A DNA stretch of 64,000 nt, taken from Bolinopsis microptera. Its lineage: Eukaryota; Ctenophora; Tentaculata; Lobata; Bolinopsidae. The DNA is taken from NCBI RefSeq assembly GCF_026151205.1, contig NC_087083.1, positions 9,545,460-9,609,459 of the forward strand. The letters are read 5' to 3'. This document shows positions 50,201-59,475 of this stretch, in pieces; the first letter of the stretch is position 1, and each line of letters opens with the position of its first letter. The position numbers were made by a program, and so were the translations under genes. A model generated the notes under the pieces. The model was not told where the DNA came from. It did no database searches and saw only the letters and a list, made by a program, of their open reading frames with translations.

Positions 50201-50826
50201 TTGTGAACAACCCGGCTAACAAGTTAAAGAAAGGTAGGGCATATCACCAAGATATGGTTGTTATTGGGCTCATAAACGCCATCATGAGCATATTTGGTCT
50301 CCCCTTTGTTCATGGCTCGTTGCCTCACTCACCTCTTCACGTAAGAGCTCTGGCTGACATCGAGGAGCACATCGACAACGGAAATCTCACTGAGAACATT
50401 GTCTACGTACGAGAAACCCGACTCACTACCCTGATATCCAATATCATGATCGGCGCTTGCGTCCTGATGATTCCTTACCCCTTGAACCTGATCCCTATAC
50501 CTGTATTATACGGACAGTTTGTTTTCCTGGCGGTCACTTCTCTTGGAGAGTTCCAACTGTGGGAGAGACTTGTCCTGATCTTCACTGAGCAGAGTTTGTA
50601 TCCTCCCATCCATTATGTTAGGAAAGTTCCTCAAAAGATCATTCACTGTTTCACCTTCCTACAAATTGTGCAGCTAGTCGGTCTCTGTCTGATTTCGTTT
50701 GCAGGATCTGCGTATCTAAAGATGTTTTTCCCATTCGCCATCATTATCTTGATGCCAATCAGAGAAAAAATTTTGCCAGCTTTGATTTCAGAACGGCATC
50801 TACATTGGCTTGATGGAGAACACTGA
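47220..50826 (+). CDS. SLC4A11-like electrogenic transporter
   Basis: The last exon, 48308-50826 (acceptor GTATTTCAG, stop TGA), encodes 838 residues. Two alternative first coding exons both end in phase 1 before GTAAG: 47220-47295 (25 codons, MDSNAVQSLGGG...) and 47888-47930 (14 codons, MSNKQINFSDEIVV). The products would be about 864 and 853 residues, the usual size for SLC4A11. Residues 27-360 are the cytosolic domain, starting with an acidic Ser/Asp tract. From about 361 the HCO3-transporter membrane domain follows, with about a dozen hydrophobic segments, FSGQHLAVIRTTIP near TM3, STEEIFGLFISIAFIVD, a loop with a possible N-glycosylation site (SVNATM), LPHSPLHVRALADIEEH, VRETRLTTL, YPPIHYVRKVPQ and a C-terminus ending DGEH. 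These blocks match SLC4A11 rather than the anion exchangers or Na-HCO3 cotransporters. Family members conduct H+/OH- (NH3-stimulated), water or borate, at the plasma membrane. The actual substrate is inferred. Confidence 0.92.
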
Positions 50827-50917
50827 TTCATCTATTTATCTTGTGTTATCAATATTTTAGTCTTTCAATATTGTTGAAGTCTGATATTTAGTAATACTTA
50901 TACAGTCGTTGTAGTTG

Positions 50918-50982
50918 TACCTCGTTATAACGCGCGTCAAGGGAAGACAGAATTTAGACAAAAACCGCGTTATAACGAGGTC
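50918..50982. repeat. Short inverted repeat resembling pogo/Tigger ends
   Basis: CCTCGTTATAACGCG and its perfect complement lie about 30 bp apart. CCTCGTTATAACG is a common core of pogo/Tigger-type transposon termini. No transposase is present, so at most a tiny relic. 50983-51330 otherwise holds AT-rich sequence with an AATAAA near 51256, possibly the transporter's poly(A) signal. Confidence 0.4.
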
Positions 50983-51329
50983 TGAAATTGGTGATATGAG
51001 AATTGAGAAATTCATATCTTGAGCTTGTGATGTGCTATAAGTATAGTTATACCTCTTTTTAACTAAATCGGTTTGTTCTTTAATCATTTTCATACCTGCA
51101 TCTGGCAATATAATTACATCTATTCGTTTACAAATATTGGACGCTATTGTTTTTTTCTGTATGTTAATTTACATCGGAACAATGATACCCCTGTCATTTT
51201 TTGTCGAAATTAAGAATTGAAAAATACTGGTACAAATTATACAGTAAAATTATCAAATAAAGAAACAAACAAGTGAAATATAAATCGACATGTAATGCCA
51301 ATAGGCTCGCCACAGGAGGACTATAGTGC

Positions 51330-52271
51330 TGCTAACTGCTGCTAACTGCTGTTGACTGCTGCTTTGCTCTATCCAGAGCCCTTGCGCTTGCAGTAGCGCG
51401 CGCCCGCCTCACGGCGGTAAAAAGGGCTCTATGCTCTAGCCACCAACCCACCCAACGATTTTGGCACCACTTATATAGGGTGCCAAAATTTCCCGCGCTT
51501 TTGTCCTCATATGCAACGTGTGTAGCCTTTCAGACATTGATTGCGTAAACGAGGTGTCGTTATACGTCACCTAAAGATCGGGTGACAGGGGGCTGACCAT
51601 GCCCGAACCTAATTGATCATTGATTGGGTTTGAGGTCACGTAATTATGAGCCTATGAGGTCACGTGACTATGACTTCACCAGACCTTGTCCTCCGTTTCC
51701 CGCTCATTGGACCAGGTGAGCTTACATGCTTGTGAATGTAGGTGTAAGTACAGCGGTACTGTAGTTTATACCTAATTAACCCCTATACACTGTCACTATG
51801 CGTCTATGCACTATAGAAACCTGAAAAGTGGTTACTGCATACTGGAGGGAGAAGTGCCAAGACTACCTGCGCTAAATAGACACTGTTGTCAGCACTGTAC
51901 GCGCGCGTACGAACCTTCCCATCGGGGTTCGTGGATTGGTGCTTTTCTTGACTTGTGAAACAAGCGCGCCCGAAGTGGCGCGAAAGCACATGGTTAGGTG
52001 AAACTGCTGCTAACTGCTGCTCACTGCACTGCTCACTGCTGCTAACTGCTGTTGACTGCTGTTGACTGCTGCTAACTGCTGCTAACTGCTAGCTGTTAAC
52101 TGCTGCTAACTGCTGCAAACTGCTGCAAACTGCTAGCTGTTAACTGCTGCTAACTGCTGCAAACTGCTGCTGACTGTTGCTAACTGCTGCTAACTGCTGC
52201 TGTCGCGCGCGCGCTATTTGCACATGCAGCAGTTAGCAGCAGTTATGTCAGTAGCAGTCAGCAGCAGTTTC
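51330..52271. repeat. CTGCTAA-type tandem repeats with inverted copy and GC-rich spacer
   Basis: (GCTGCTAACT)n and CTGTTGACTG variants lie at 51330-51365 and 52003-52202. The opposite orientation (GCAGCAGTTAGCAGCAGTT-like) lies at 52223-52270, so the right side can form a long hairpin. Between them AGAGCCCTT (51376) pairs with AAGGGCTCT (51421). CpG-rich words (GCGCGCGC) border both ends. 51648-51669 holds GGTCACGTAATTATGAG and GGTCACGTGAC. Confidence 0.8.
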
Positions 52272-53340
52272 TTTACACTTTAGTCTCCATGTGCGGGCCA
52301 TAACATTTCTAAAAGAAATTAAAGCGGCGCTCTACTTCGAAGAAATTTAAACGAGTAACATCCGTCAAATAATTTTCTTTGTAGGTTTATAACTTACTAG
52401 ACTATCAAAACTCACGCGCACCAAATTGGACTCGTTCATGATTGTTGATGGTCTTGCTTGGGTGGTTTAATATTTTAGAACAAATATATTTTACGAATGC
52501 AATATCACCCGTTAACATTTCTTTAATATTAAATAATAAAAATAAAACTTTAACTTCCAACAGACAGTTAAAATGAAGCATCAGGGAATTCACAAAGTGT
52601 AAGTTTAGTACGTCGCGTTTTTCTTTTGAAACTTGTGGTTTAGTTTTACTTGCTAAGGCATAATGTCAGGCTGAGCGCCGACCAGTTACAATAATTTAGT
52701 TATAAATCAAGAGGCTTGCTTATAATGAACATATTGATATATTGATTATATTGATTATACCATCTATATTGATAAAATTGAAAAATAGAGGCGTCTGGTA
52801 ATCATTGTTATGCTCGATACAATTGTTGTGAAATTCTGTCTGATCTGCAAAAAATTAACACTTATCCAAAACTGTATAATTTATTGATTGAATTGGATAT
52901 GACAAAGTTTCAACATTCGCTGCGTGCTGCAATGGTCTGATAAATGATTATAGTGTCCTGTGCATGTCCTCGACCTAGAACGTTCACGTTGTGCCTAGAA
53001 GAGACGTCGCATAAGATTTGAGTGCAAAAACAGTTACTGCACTCTCAACTGCAATCCATCAACAGTTTTCCTAAAAAGTGTTGACAGAATCGTCGATGAT
53101 GATAAAATTGAGAAACTAAAGTGAACAATGATATGAGCTGGTTTTGATTGAAGATTGTTCGATTTAGATTTAAATATTGAGCCCTTTGGCTAGAGAATAC
53201 TTTCTTGAATATTTTCGATAGTTTTTAATATTGGTAATATTAATGAATTGTAATTGATTGATATGTAATATTTAGGCCCGTGGCCAGTTTTCACAAGATT
53301 GTTCGATTAGAGATGTTTAATTAAAGATATTTTGATTAAG
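52272..53340. other. Intergenic sequence
   Basis: The repeat shared with 45525-45600 lies at 52298-52370. The remainder is AT-rich without recognisable features. Confidence 0.4.
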
Positions 53341-53535
53341 TATTGTTTTGGGTTGAATAATAATAATAATAATTACAACATTTATAAACCGCCTTATAGC
53401 TAAATCATATAACTCGATATAATTTAATCCTGGAGATAAACTCCAGTGCTTTCTAAAGCGGCTCTTACATTAACTGAGCTTAGTTTAATTGAAAATTAGA
53501 CATGACAAGTTCATTTTACCTATGTAAATGCAAAA

Positions 53536-56430
53536 TCAATCAAATGCTAGAGAAAAGAAGTATGTTTTAAGTTTGGTCTTGAAAGATGTAACTGACTCAG
53601 CTGATCTTATGTCGTATGGCAAGGAATTAAATACTTTAACTGCACAGTGACTAAAAGCTTTCTCTGTGTTTACATAGTTAGGAGAGGGCGGAAAACTAAG
53701 GTAAAAATAATCATTATCAAGACGTACATTTTTAAAACTTTGCTGCCTAGGAGATATCAACTCTTTTAAGTAAGGAGGAGCTATATTATTTAAACACTTG
53801 TAGGCAAGTAGGGCAATCTTAAAATCTATTCTAAATCTAACTGGTAGAAAATGAACTTTCTTAAGTAGTGGAGTAGTGTGTGCCTTTCTTCCTCTCCCGA
53901 AAATAAATCTTACAGCAGAATTTTGCACCTTCTGTAAACGACTTAAATCATAAGAGCTCAGTCCAAAATATACGCTATTGCAATAATCAATTCTAGAGAG
54001 TACTAGAGCATGAACAAGCTGAATCTTAAGGTTAAAAGACAGTTTTGATGCAATAAACCACAAATTTCTGATCTGAATATTACATGCTTGAACCACTGAC
54101 GTAATCTGATCACTCATTGAAAGATAACTGTCCAAATACAGCCCAAGACTCTTCACAGTTCCACTAACAACATGTGGCTCTTGATCCTTAACAATCTGTA
54201 GAGAGGCTGGAATATTTGTTGAGTCAAATTTAGAGGATATAACGATGACTTCAGTCTTAGAAGAATTCAGTTGAAGGAAATTGTTTGTCATCCATTTCTT
54301 GATATCAGACATACAGTGTTCCATATTGTGCTCTAGCTGTGATGGGTCATCAGAATCAAGAGTGAAATACAGCTGGGTGTCATCAGCATACAAATGAATA
54401 CAGCACCCATGCATACTTGCAATGTTCTCAAGATCTTTGGTGTACAATATGAATAGCAGGGGGCCAAGGATTGAACCTTGTGGCACACCTATCTCAAGAA
54501 CAGTTGCTGAGGAAGACGAATCCTTGACTTTGACACAAAATGAACGGTTAGCCAAGTAGGACCTGATCCATGTAAGAGCAATGCCTGTAATGCCATAAGC
54601 AGATCTTAGCTTCTTGATTAATCTTGGGTGATTGACAGTATCAAAGGCAGCACTCAAATCTAGAAGTAAAAGAACAACTTTAGTTTTCTTGTCAATAGTT
54701 ATCAAGATGTCGTTATGGATTCTGGTTGTTGCAGTTTCACAGCTATGAAACTTCCTATAGCCGGACTGAACTTTAGAAAGCAAGTTGTTATCCTCAAGAT
54801 AACTGGTGAGCTGTATAGATACACACTTCTCAATGATTTTTGACAAGAATGAGAGATTGCTAATAGGCCTATAGTTAGATAGAGATTCACCGTCAAGGCC
54901 ACGTTTCTTCAAACTTGGACGAATGAGAGCCTCCTTAAGTTTTATAGGAAACTCACCTTTAACTAATGATTCATTGACTATAAATGAGATCAGAGGAAGG
55001 AGTTCTGGGAGACACTTGATGAGAATCTTTGTAGGTATGGGGTCAAGATCACAGAATTTGTTAGACATATTCTTTATGATGCTTACTAGTTCTTCATCAG
55101 ACACATGACGGAATTGTACTATCTTTGGGCTATTAGAAAGAGGAACAAATTCATCTGAGTTAGGAGAATCTTGCGATTGTTGTTCTAAATAAATGTTGTT
55201 GTATATGTTGTCGACCTTTGATTTAAAGAACTGTGCAAAGTTGTTAGCACTCTCAAGATTTGAAGAGCAAGAAGGTGTAGTAGTACTAACTTTTTCTTTA
55301 TTGAGCAACTTATTAACGATGGAATAAGTCTTTTTAGCATCACCTGCACTATCTTGTAACCTTGTTTTGTAGAAGTGATCTCTTGTGGATACAATGACTG
55401 AGGATGCTCTCTCTGATGCTTTCCTGTACAGTCGTTTATAATCTGGGCAATCATGATTCTTTTGATACAGTCTCTCAATCTTTCTTCTCATTGCTTTTGC
55501 TTGTTGACAGTGTGTAGACCACCATTCAGCGTTATGATCTTTTCTTGGGATGAAAGTTTTTTCTTTAGCATGCTTGTCCAAAATACTGCTCAACTCAGAC
55601 TCATAGATATCAACTGCACTATCGAGGTCATTGAAGCAATCAGTGTCACATAGTTTTGACTTAAGAATATCCTCAACAAAAGCATCTAGGTCTATGCAAG
55701 CAATGTTTCTGTAAGTAATTGGTTCTAGAGTGCCTATGGGTGCTGGAGATACATTGCAATTGAAAGCAACAAAGTAGTGGTCAGACGATGTACCAGAATC
55801 AGTAATGACAGGATCTAGAACTTCAATGCAATCGTGAGTAAAAGAACCATCCCTGGTAATTACAAGATCTAATATGCCCCCATCTCTGTGTGTTGCAGCT
55901 GAAATTTGTTGCACCCACCCACAAGACTTAAGTAGTGAATTAAACCTTTGTGCAACTGAATCATTTACGTCTTCAATGTGGATATTAAAGTCACCCATGA
56001 TCAAGGGCTTTCCAGGTTTGTCTACTAAATCAACCAAGAGTTGCTCAAAGTCAGTTAGAAATTGGGGGATGTTAGCACTCTGAGATGTGGAGGTGCCAGA
56101 ACGGTAAATTGAAACAATTCGTAGTATATCTCCAGAAGATGATTTGAAGGTACATTCACAAGACTCAAACGTTTTGAATCGCTTGCACTTCTGAGGAGTC
56201 ACTTTAAGACTTTTCTTATATAGAACAGCAACACCTCCTCCCCGCCCAGCTCTTGGCTGGCTATGAATGGAATATCCAAGTTCTTTCATCTCAGAAAACT
56301 TAGCATTGTCATCTTTTCTCAGCCAAGTTTCTGTAGCACAGCAAATATCAGTATCAAAGTCTTCAAGCAATTGCATGACTCCAGCAGTTTTATTGCAGAT
56401 GGATCTGCAATTGAACAGGGCAAAGTTCAT
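53536..56430 (-). CDS. LINE ORF2: APE endonuclease-reverse transcriptase (intact)
   Basis: 964 residues, ATG at 56428-56430, 29 bp after the ORF1 stop. Residues 1-230 are the apurinic-type endonuclease: NCRSICNK, ATETWL, GGGVAVLY, MGDFNIH and SSDHYFV, with the catalytic residues all present. The RT spans about 480-760: SNYRPISNLSFLSKIIEK, motif A LLLDLSAAFDTVNH, motif B GVPQGSILGPLLFILY, motif C LYADDTQLY. A C-terminal tail has LVLSRIDYCNSVYFGL and RLQKVQNSAVRFIF. This matches the CR1/L2/Rex1 group. With no stops or lesions visible it could still be active, apart from the ORF1 damage. Confidence 0.95.
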   Translation of the reverse strand: MNFALFNCRSICNKTAGVMQLLEDFDTDICCATETWLRKDDNAKFSEMKELGYSIHSQPRAGRGGGVAVLYKKSLKVTPQKCKRFKTFESCECTFKSSSGDILRIVSIYRSGTSTSQSANIPQFLTDFEQLLVDLVDKPGKPLIMGDFNIHIEDVNDSVAQRFNSLLKSCGWVQQISAATHRDGGILDLVITRDGSFTHDCIEVLDPVITDSGTSSDHYFVAFNCNVSPAPIGTLEPITYRNIACIDLDAFVEDILKSKLCDTDCFNDLDSAVDIYESELSSILDKHAKEKTFIPRKDHNAEWWSTHCQQAKAMRRKIERLYQKNHDCPDYKRLYRKASERASSVIVSTRDHFYKTRLQDSAGDAKKTYSIVNKLLNKEKVSTTTPSCSSNLESANNFAQFFKSKVDNIYNNIYLEQQSQDSPNSDEFVPLSNSPKIVQFRHVSDEELVSIIKNMSNKFCDLDPIPTKILIKCLPELLPLISFIVNESLVKGEFPIKLKEALIRPSLKKRGLDGESLSNYRPISNLSFLSKIIEKCVSIQLTSYLEDNNLLSKVQSGYRKFHSCETATTRIHNDILITIDKKTKVVLLLLDLSAAFDTVNHPRLIKKLRSAYGITGIALTWIRSYLANRSFCVKVKDSSSSATVLEIGVPQGSILGPLLFILYTKDLENIASMHGCCIHLYADDTQLYFTLDSDDPSQLEHNMEHCMSDIKKWMTNNFLQLNSSKTEVIVISSKFDSTNIPASLQIVKDQEPHVVSGTVKSLGLYLDSYLSMSDQITSVVQACNIQIRNLWFIASKLSFNLKIQLVHALVLSRIDYCNSVYFGLSSYDLSRLQKVQNSAVRFIFGRGRKAHTTPLLKKVHFLPVRFRIDFKIALLAYKCLNNIAPPYLKELISPRQQSFKNVRLDNDYFYLSFPPSPNYVNTEKAFSHCAVKVFNSLPYDIRSAESVTSFKTKLKTYFFSLAFD

Positions 56431-56459
56431 ACTCTGACATTCTGACTTAGAGTTTGTAG

Positions 56460-57897
56460 CTAGTTTTTTGAAGTAAGGATGTTTTGTTTATACCGATTCA
56501 ATGCCTGTTGCATGATGGGGCACTGCTCTGAGCTGGAATGGCGAGTGTTACAGTGAGATGAGATTCTTGGATCTTTTGACAGACTGCAATTGCGACATCT
56601 ATGTCTGCTAGGGTCTTCCTTGTAATGACAGTCTGATGTTCTATGCCTACCGCTGCAATACATACAAACCAGAGTTTCTTTCTCAGGACAATTTTGGGAA
56701 ATATGGTGGAGCTTCTGACAATTATAGCACTGCTTGATGATGAATCTATCCTTTACAGGACAAGCACTATTCAGAATGAAGATTTTGCCGTCTCCTGTCA
56801 ATAGGTTCCTAATCTGAGGAGAGACCTTGATCCCAGCAGTAGTGTACCTTAGTCCAACATTTATGTACACAATTTCAAAGAAATGCTCATTATCTAGCAA
56901 GTGTTTAAGTCCAGGATTTTTCAAGGGAATAATATCTAGAAGAGCTTTTTTAGTCTGTAACCGGAAATCTTCAGCGGGCAAACCATGGCGATCAATGGTT
57001 TCGAATATCTGACTGGGAATATTAGACACAGTGACCTTAGGGAGAGCTTTCTGTGAGAGAGTGATGAAAACCAAGTAATTTAATGACATCAGAGTTTTCA
57101 ATAAGACTTTTAGCCTTCAGCCTATCAGATGAAGATGGAAAAACTAGCGTTATCTTCTTATGTGAATCTAGTAGGCTAGTTTTCATAGCAATCAATCGTG
57201 TGTCATAGAGCAACTCAGATAGAACATCTGGAGCAGATGAAATATCAGCAGAAGGAAAGGGACTATCTAGCACCAATATCTCTTTACTTTCCTTGCTAAT
57301 TTGATTTATGTTAGCGGACACTTTACTTGGCTGAGGAGAACTAGCACCACCTACAAGAGCTTCAGCAAAATTGCTGTAAGAGGACAGTGCACTTGGAGAC
57401 CGGGATTGCAAGTTTTCTTTGTTAACATTAGAAACTCGCTCTTCAAGCGAATGTTCAGAGGCTGGAGCACATAGAGCAAGCTTGTCGACAATAATGCTAT
57501 GCATTTCCTCACGAAATGATTCCAGAAGGGCAGAGTTGTTTGCCCTCATCAGATGCTCAACTTTGGAGAGAATATCAGGAGCTTCATCATGACCATTATC
57601 ATGACTCATCACAGGGTTGGACTTAGGAGCATCTACCACAGATGGTACAGGTGGAGAAAAGTTTTTGGAAGAACGGGTGTCATCTACCAGTGAAATGCAA
57701 TCTTCACATACGAATAGAAAATAACCCCAACGAGCTTGATCTGCAATCATAGGTCTCACCTTAGCACGGAAGGTATTTGTACAAATGGACTCAGCCCCTA
57801 TCAAGATTCTAAAAAAAGTGCGATGAGATTGGATTTTGACACTAGAAGTGCGATTTTCACGTGTCACGTGCAGTGGCGAAATGAACTCCCCACCCAC
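56460..57897 (-). pseudogene. LINE ORF1 with a frameshift
   Basis: Two overlapping frames (57037-57897, 286 residues; 56460-57101, 213 residues) form one ORF1 broken by a single-base lesion around 57040-57100. The first frame keeps the end of a PHD-like zinc finger (RWGYFLFVCEDC), a coiled-coil-like acidic stretch (HLMRANNSALLESFREEMHS) and the start of an RRM-like region. The second has three zinc knuckles (CYNCQKLHHISQNC, CMYCSGRHRTSDCH, HRCRNC). ORF1 proteins of CR1-type elements are RNA-binding chaperones. The N-terminal start is missing here. Confidence 0.8.
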
Positions 57898-57917
57898 CCC
57901 CCCCCCCCCCCCCCCCT
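57894..57917. repeat. Poly(C) run at the LINE 5' border
   Basis: CCCACCCA followed by about 21 C. Homopolymer length is likely variable. On the minus strand it is a G run directly before the LINE sequence. Confidence 0.9.
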
Positions 57918-58084
57918 CCAGCCTGCAAGATTTCTTGCCCCACTAATTATTTTCTATTTAAAAAGATTTCGCGAGTCCCTTTGTAAGCGAAAAGTATGTC
58001 ACTGTTATTGGATCCATAAATAACGAAAAATTTACGTGCGTATTTTTATGAATTATATTATGTTACATATTGTAATTATGGTAA

Positions 58085-58156
58085 GCCTCACGTAGCCCGA
58101 TGGTTTAGGGCGCGCTCGCCAAGCAGTTGACCAGAGTTCGAGTCTCGTCAGCGGTC
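58085..58156 (+). ncRNA. tRNA-like SINE head or tRNA pseudogene
   Basis: TAGCCCGATGGTTTAGGGC resembles a tRNA D-arm/A box, and GAGTTCGAGTCTC about 34 bp later carries the B box core GTTCGANTC. The acceptor and anticodon stems do not pair properly, so a working tRNA is unlikely. A tRNA-derived SINE is the better reading. No body or tail is recognised. Confidence 0.45.
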
Positions 58157-58915
58157 TTTCTTTTGGCAATTATTAATTATTTTACTAAAATTATCATCAG
58201 AGCACCTTGTTATACACGTTATCCGATAGATTATACTGTTCGTACTTCATCTAGAGAACTAAGATCAAGAGAAGACTGGCATTTAAGGATTTGTCCGGGG
58301 AAGGCCTCGTTCACACTGGAACATGTCAAATTATTGTAAACGGAGTTATCTGGTAATGTTTGTTTTGTTTATGGCTAGAATTTAGAATGGAATCAATGTG
58401 ATGAGGATCCAGAGTTAATTACCTGCCTGGATTAATAAGTCAGTTCTCCAGTTGAAGAGACCCTTTCTCAAACCTTTAATTCACTATGCCTATGGCAGTA
58501 TCAAGTATATTCTGAGAAAGATTGAGTAGACTGTAGCCAGGAATAGTACCTCCTTTAATGGTAACCATGGTAACTATAGTAACCACTGTGAATCTTGATC
58601 TTATAACAACTAGTATCCTTTAAGACTTAGACAGTACAGTGAATAAACACGCTGAAAAGCGATGAAAATGCAAGCGCGCGACCGAATATGTAGTGCTGAA
58701 AGAGGGTGCCGAAATCTCGCGGAGAATCTCACGATATCGTGAGCCTAGCTATGAGATTTAAACGAAACTCGCAAAAATCTGGCAAAAATCTCGCGCGCGT
58801 TACGTCGAAGTTTTCACGCTATAAACAAGTGATAAAATACACGTTAAGAGTATAAAATACATGTTAAGTTCCTAATTACCTCAACTTTTAAGTTAAACTT
58901 TTTCTGTTTCCTCAT
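58157..58915. other. Non-coding gap
   Basis: A perfect 16-bp palindrome CTCACGATATCGTGAG lies near 58727, within a CG-containing region with ATCTCGCGGAGAATC and TCTCGCGCGCG. It contains GGTAACCATGGTAAC near 58560, a motif also seen near 33164. No gene is supported. Confidence 0.4.
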
Positions 58916-59206
58916 TTATTTACAAATTTTGTGCGATGAGTCCGGCTCGCAATCTCGCATAAATCTTGAGCTGGGGGACTCAGGAAATTGAACACCGGTT
59001 TTTTTGCGACAAGCGGAGTGAAACATCCCATCACAGACATTACAGATAATCGATTCATTCACAGTGTCATTACTCCCACACTGTTTACACGAGCCGTCTT
59101 CAAATACAGGAAGTATAACAGAGTTCTTCTTTGGCTTTAGAGTCTTCTTGAGCTTCTTACTGGCCAGGGCCTCGTGCCCCTTTTGGCCCGCCATTGACAT
59201 TGCTTC
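58916..59206 (-). CDS. PHD-like zinc-finger exon (possible displaced LINE ORF1 N-terminus)
   Basis: The 94-residue frame begins at ATG 59198-59200, six bases after a good acceptor (TTGAGTTTCAG, ending 59207). A Lys-rich N-terminus is followed by CKQCGSND, then CNVCDGMFHSAC, the first six ligands of a PHD-type finger. The last Cys pair is absent. The LINE ORF1 1 kb downstream begins with RWGYFLFVCEDC, which would supply exactly that final pair. So the fragment is either the N-terminus of that ORF1, separated by an insertion, or a host exon. The splice acceptor favours some transcription unit. Confidence 0.5.
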   Translation of the reverse strand, partial: EAMSMAGQKGHEALASKKLKKTLKPKKNSVILPVFEDGSCKQCGSNDTVNESIICNVCDGMFHSACRKKTGVQFPESPSSRFMRDCEPDSSHKICK

Positions 59207-59475
59207 CTGAAACTCAAATTATTTGTTATATAGTAGTGTTGAAAGTATTAAAATGTTGTTAATTGAAGTTAATTGAAGAGTACAGATATAGATAATTCAT
59301 AAATATACAAGTGAGATTTGTTGAACAGTCGAAAAGAAATGATAAATTCGCTCCATCCCAATAATGTCCAGTTTGGTTCTCTATGATCATATCCGAAATT
59401 TGTTATATAGTTGTTTTGAAGTATCAAAACTTAATGAGCAAGAAATCTATTAGTCATACTCTATTTTTCTAGGTC

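Larger units (their letters stand above)
53355..57897 (-). mobile_element. CR1/L2-type LINE, nearly full length
   Basis: Order on the minus strand: ORF1 (frameshifted), ORF2 (intact), a short 3' UTR with GCTATAAGGCGGTTTATAAA, and a tail of (ATT)n at about 53355-53372. The 3' UTR motif and (TTA)n tail recur in opposite orientation at 62280-62405, confirming the 3' end of the family. The 5' border coincides with a ~23-base poly(C) run at 57895-57917. Confidence 0.85.

Noticed and set aside
51366-51430. Structured RNA at the AGAGCCCTT/AAGGGCTCT hairpin
   Set aside because: Single 9-bp stem with a large loop next to tandem repeats. No further support.
58085-58156. Functional tRNA gene
   Set aside because: A and B boxes are recognisable, but the acceptor and anticodon stems do not pair.
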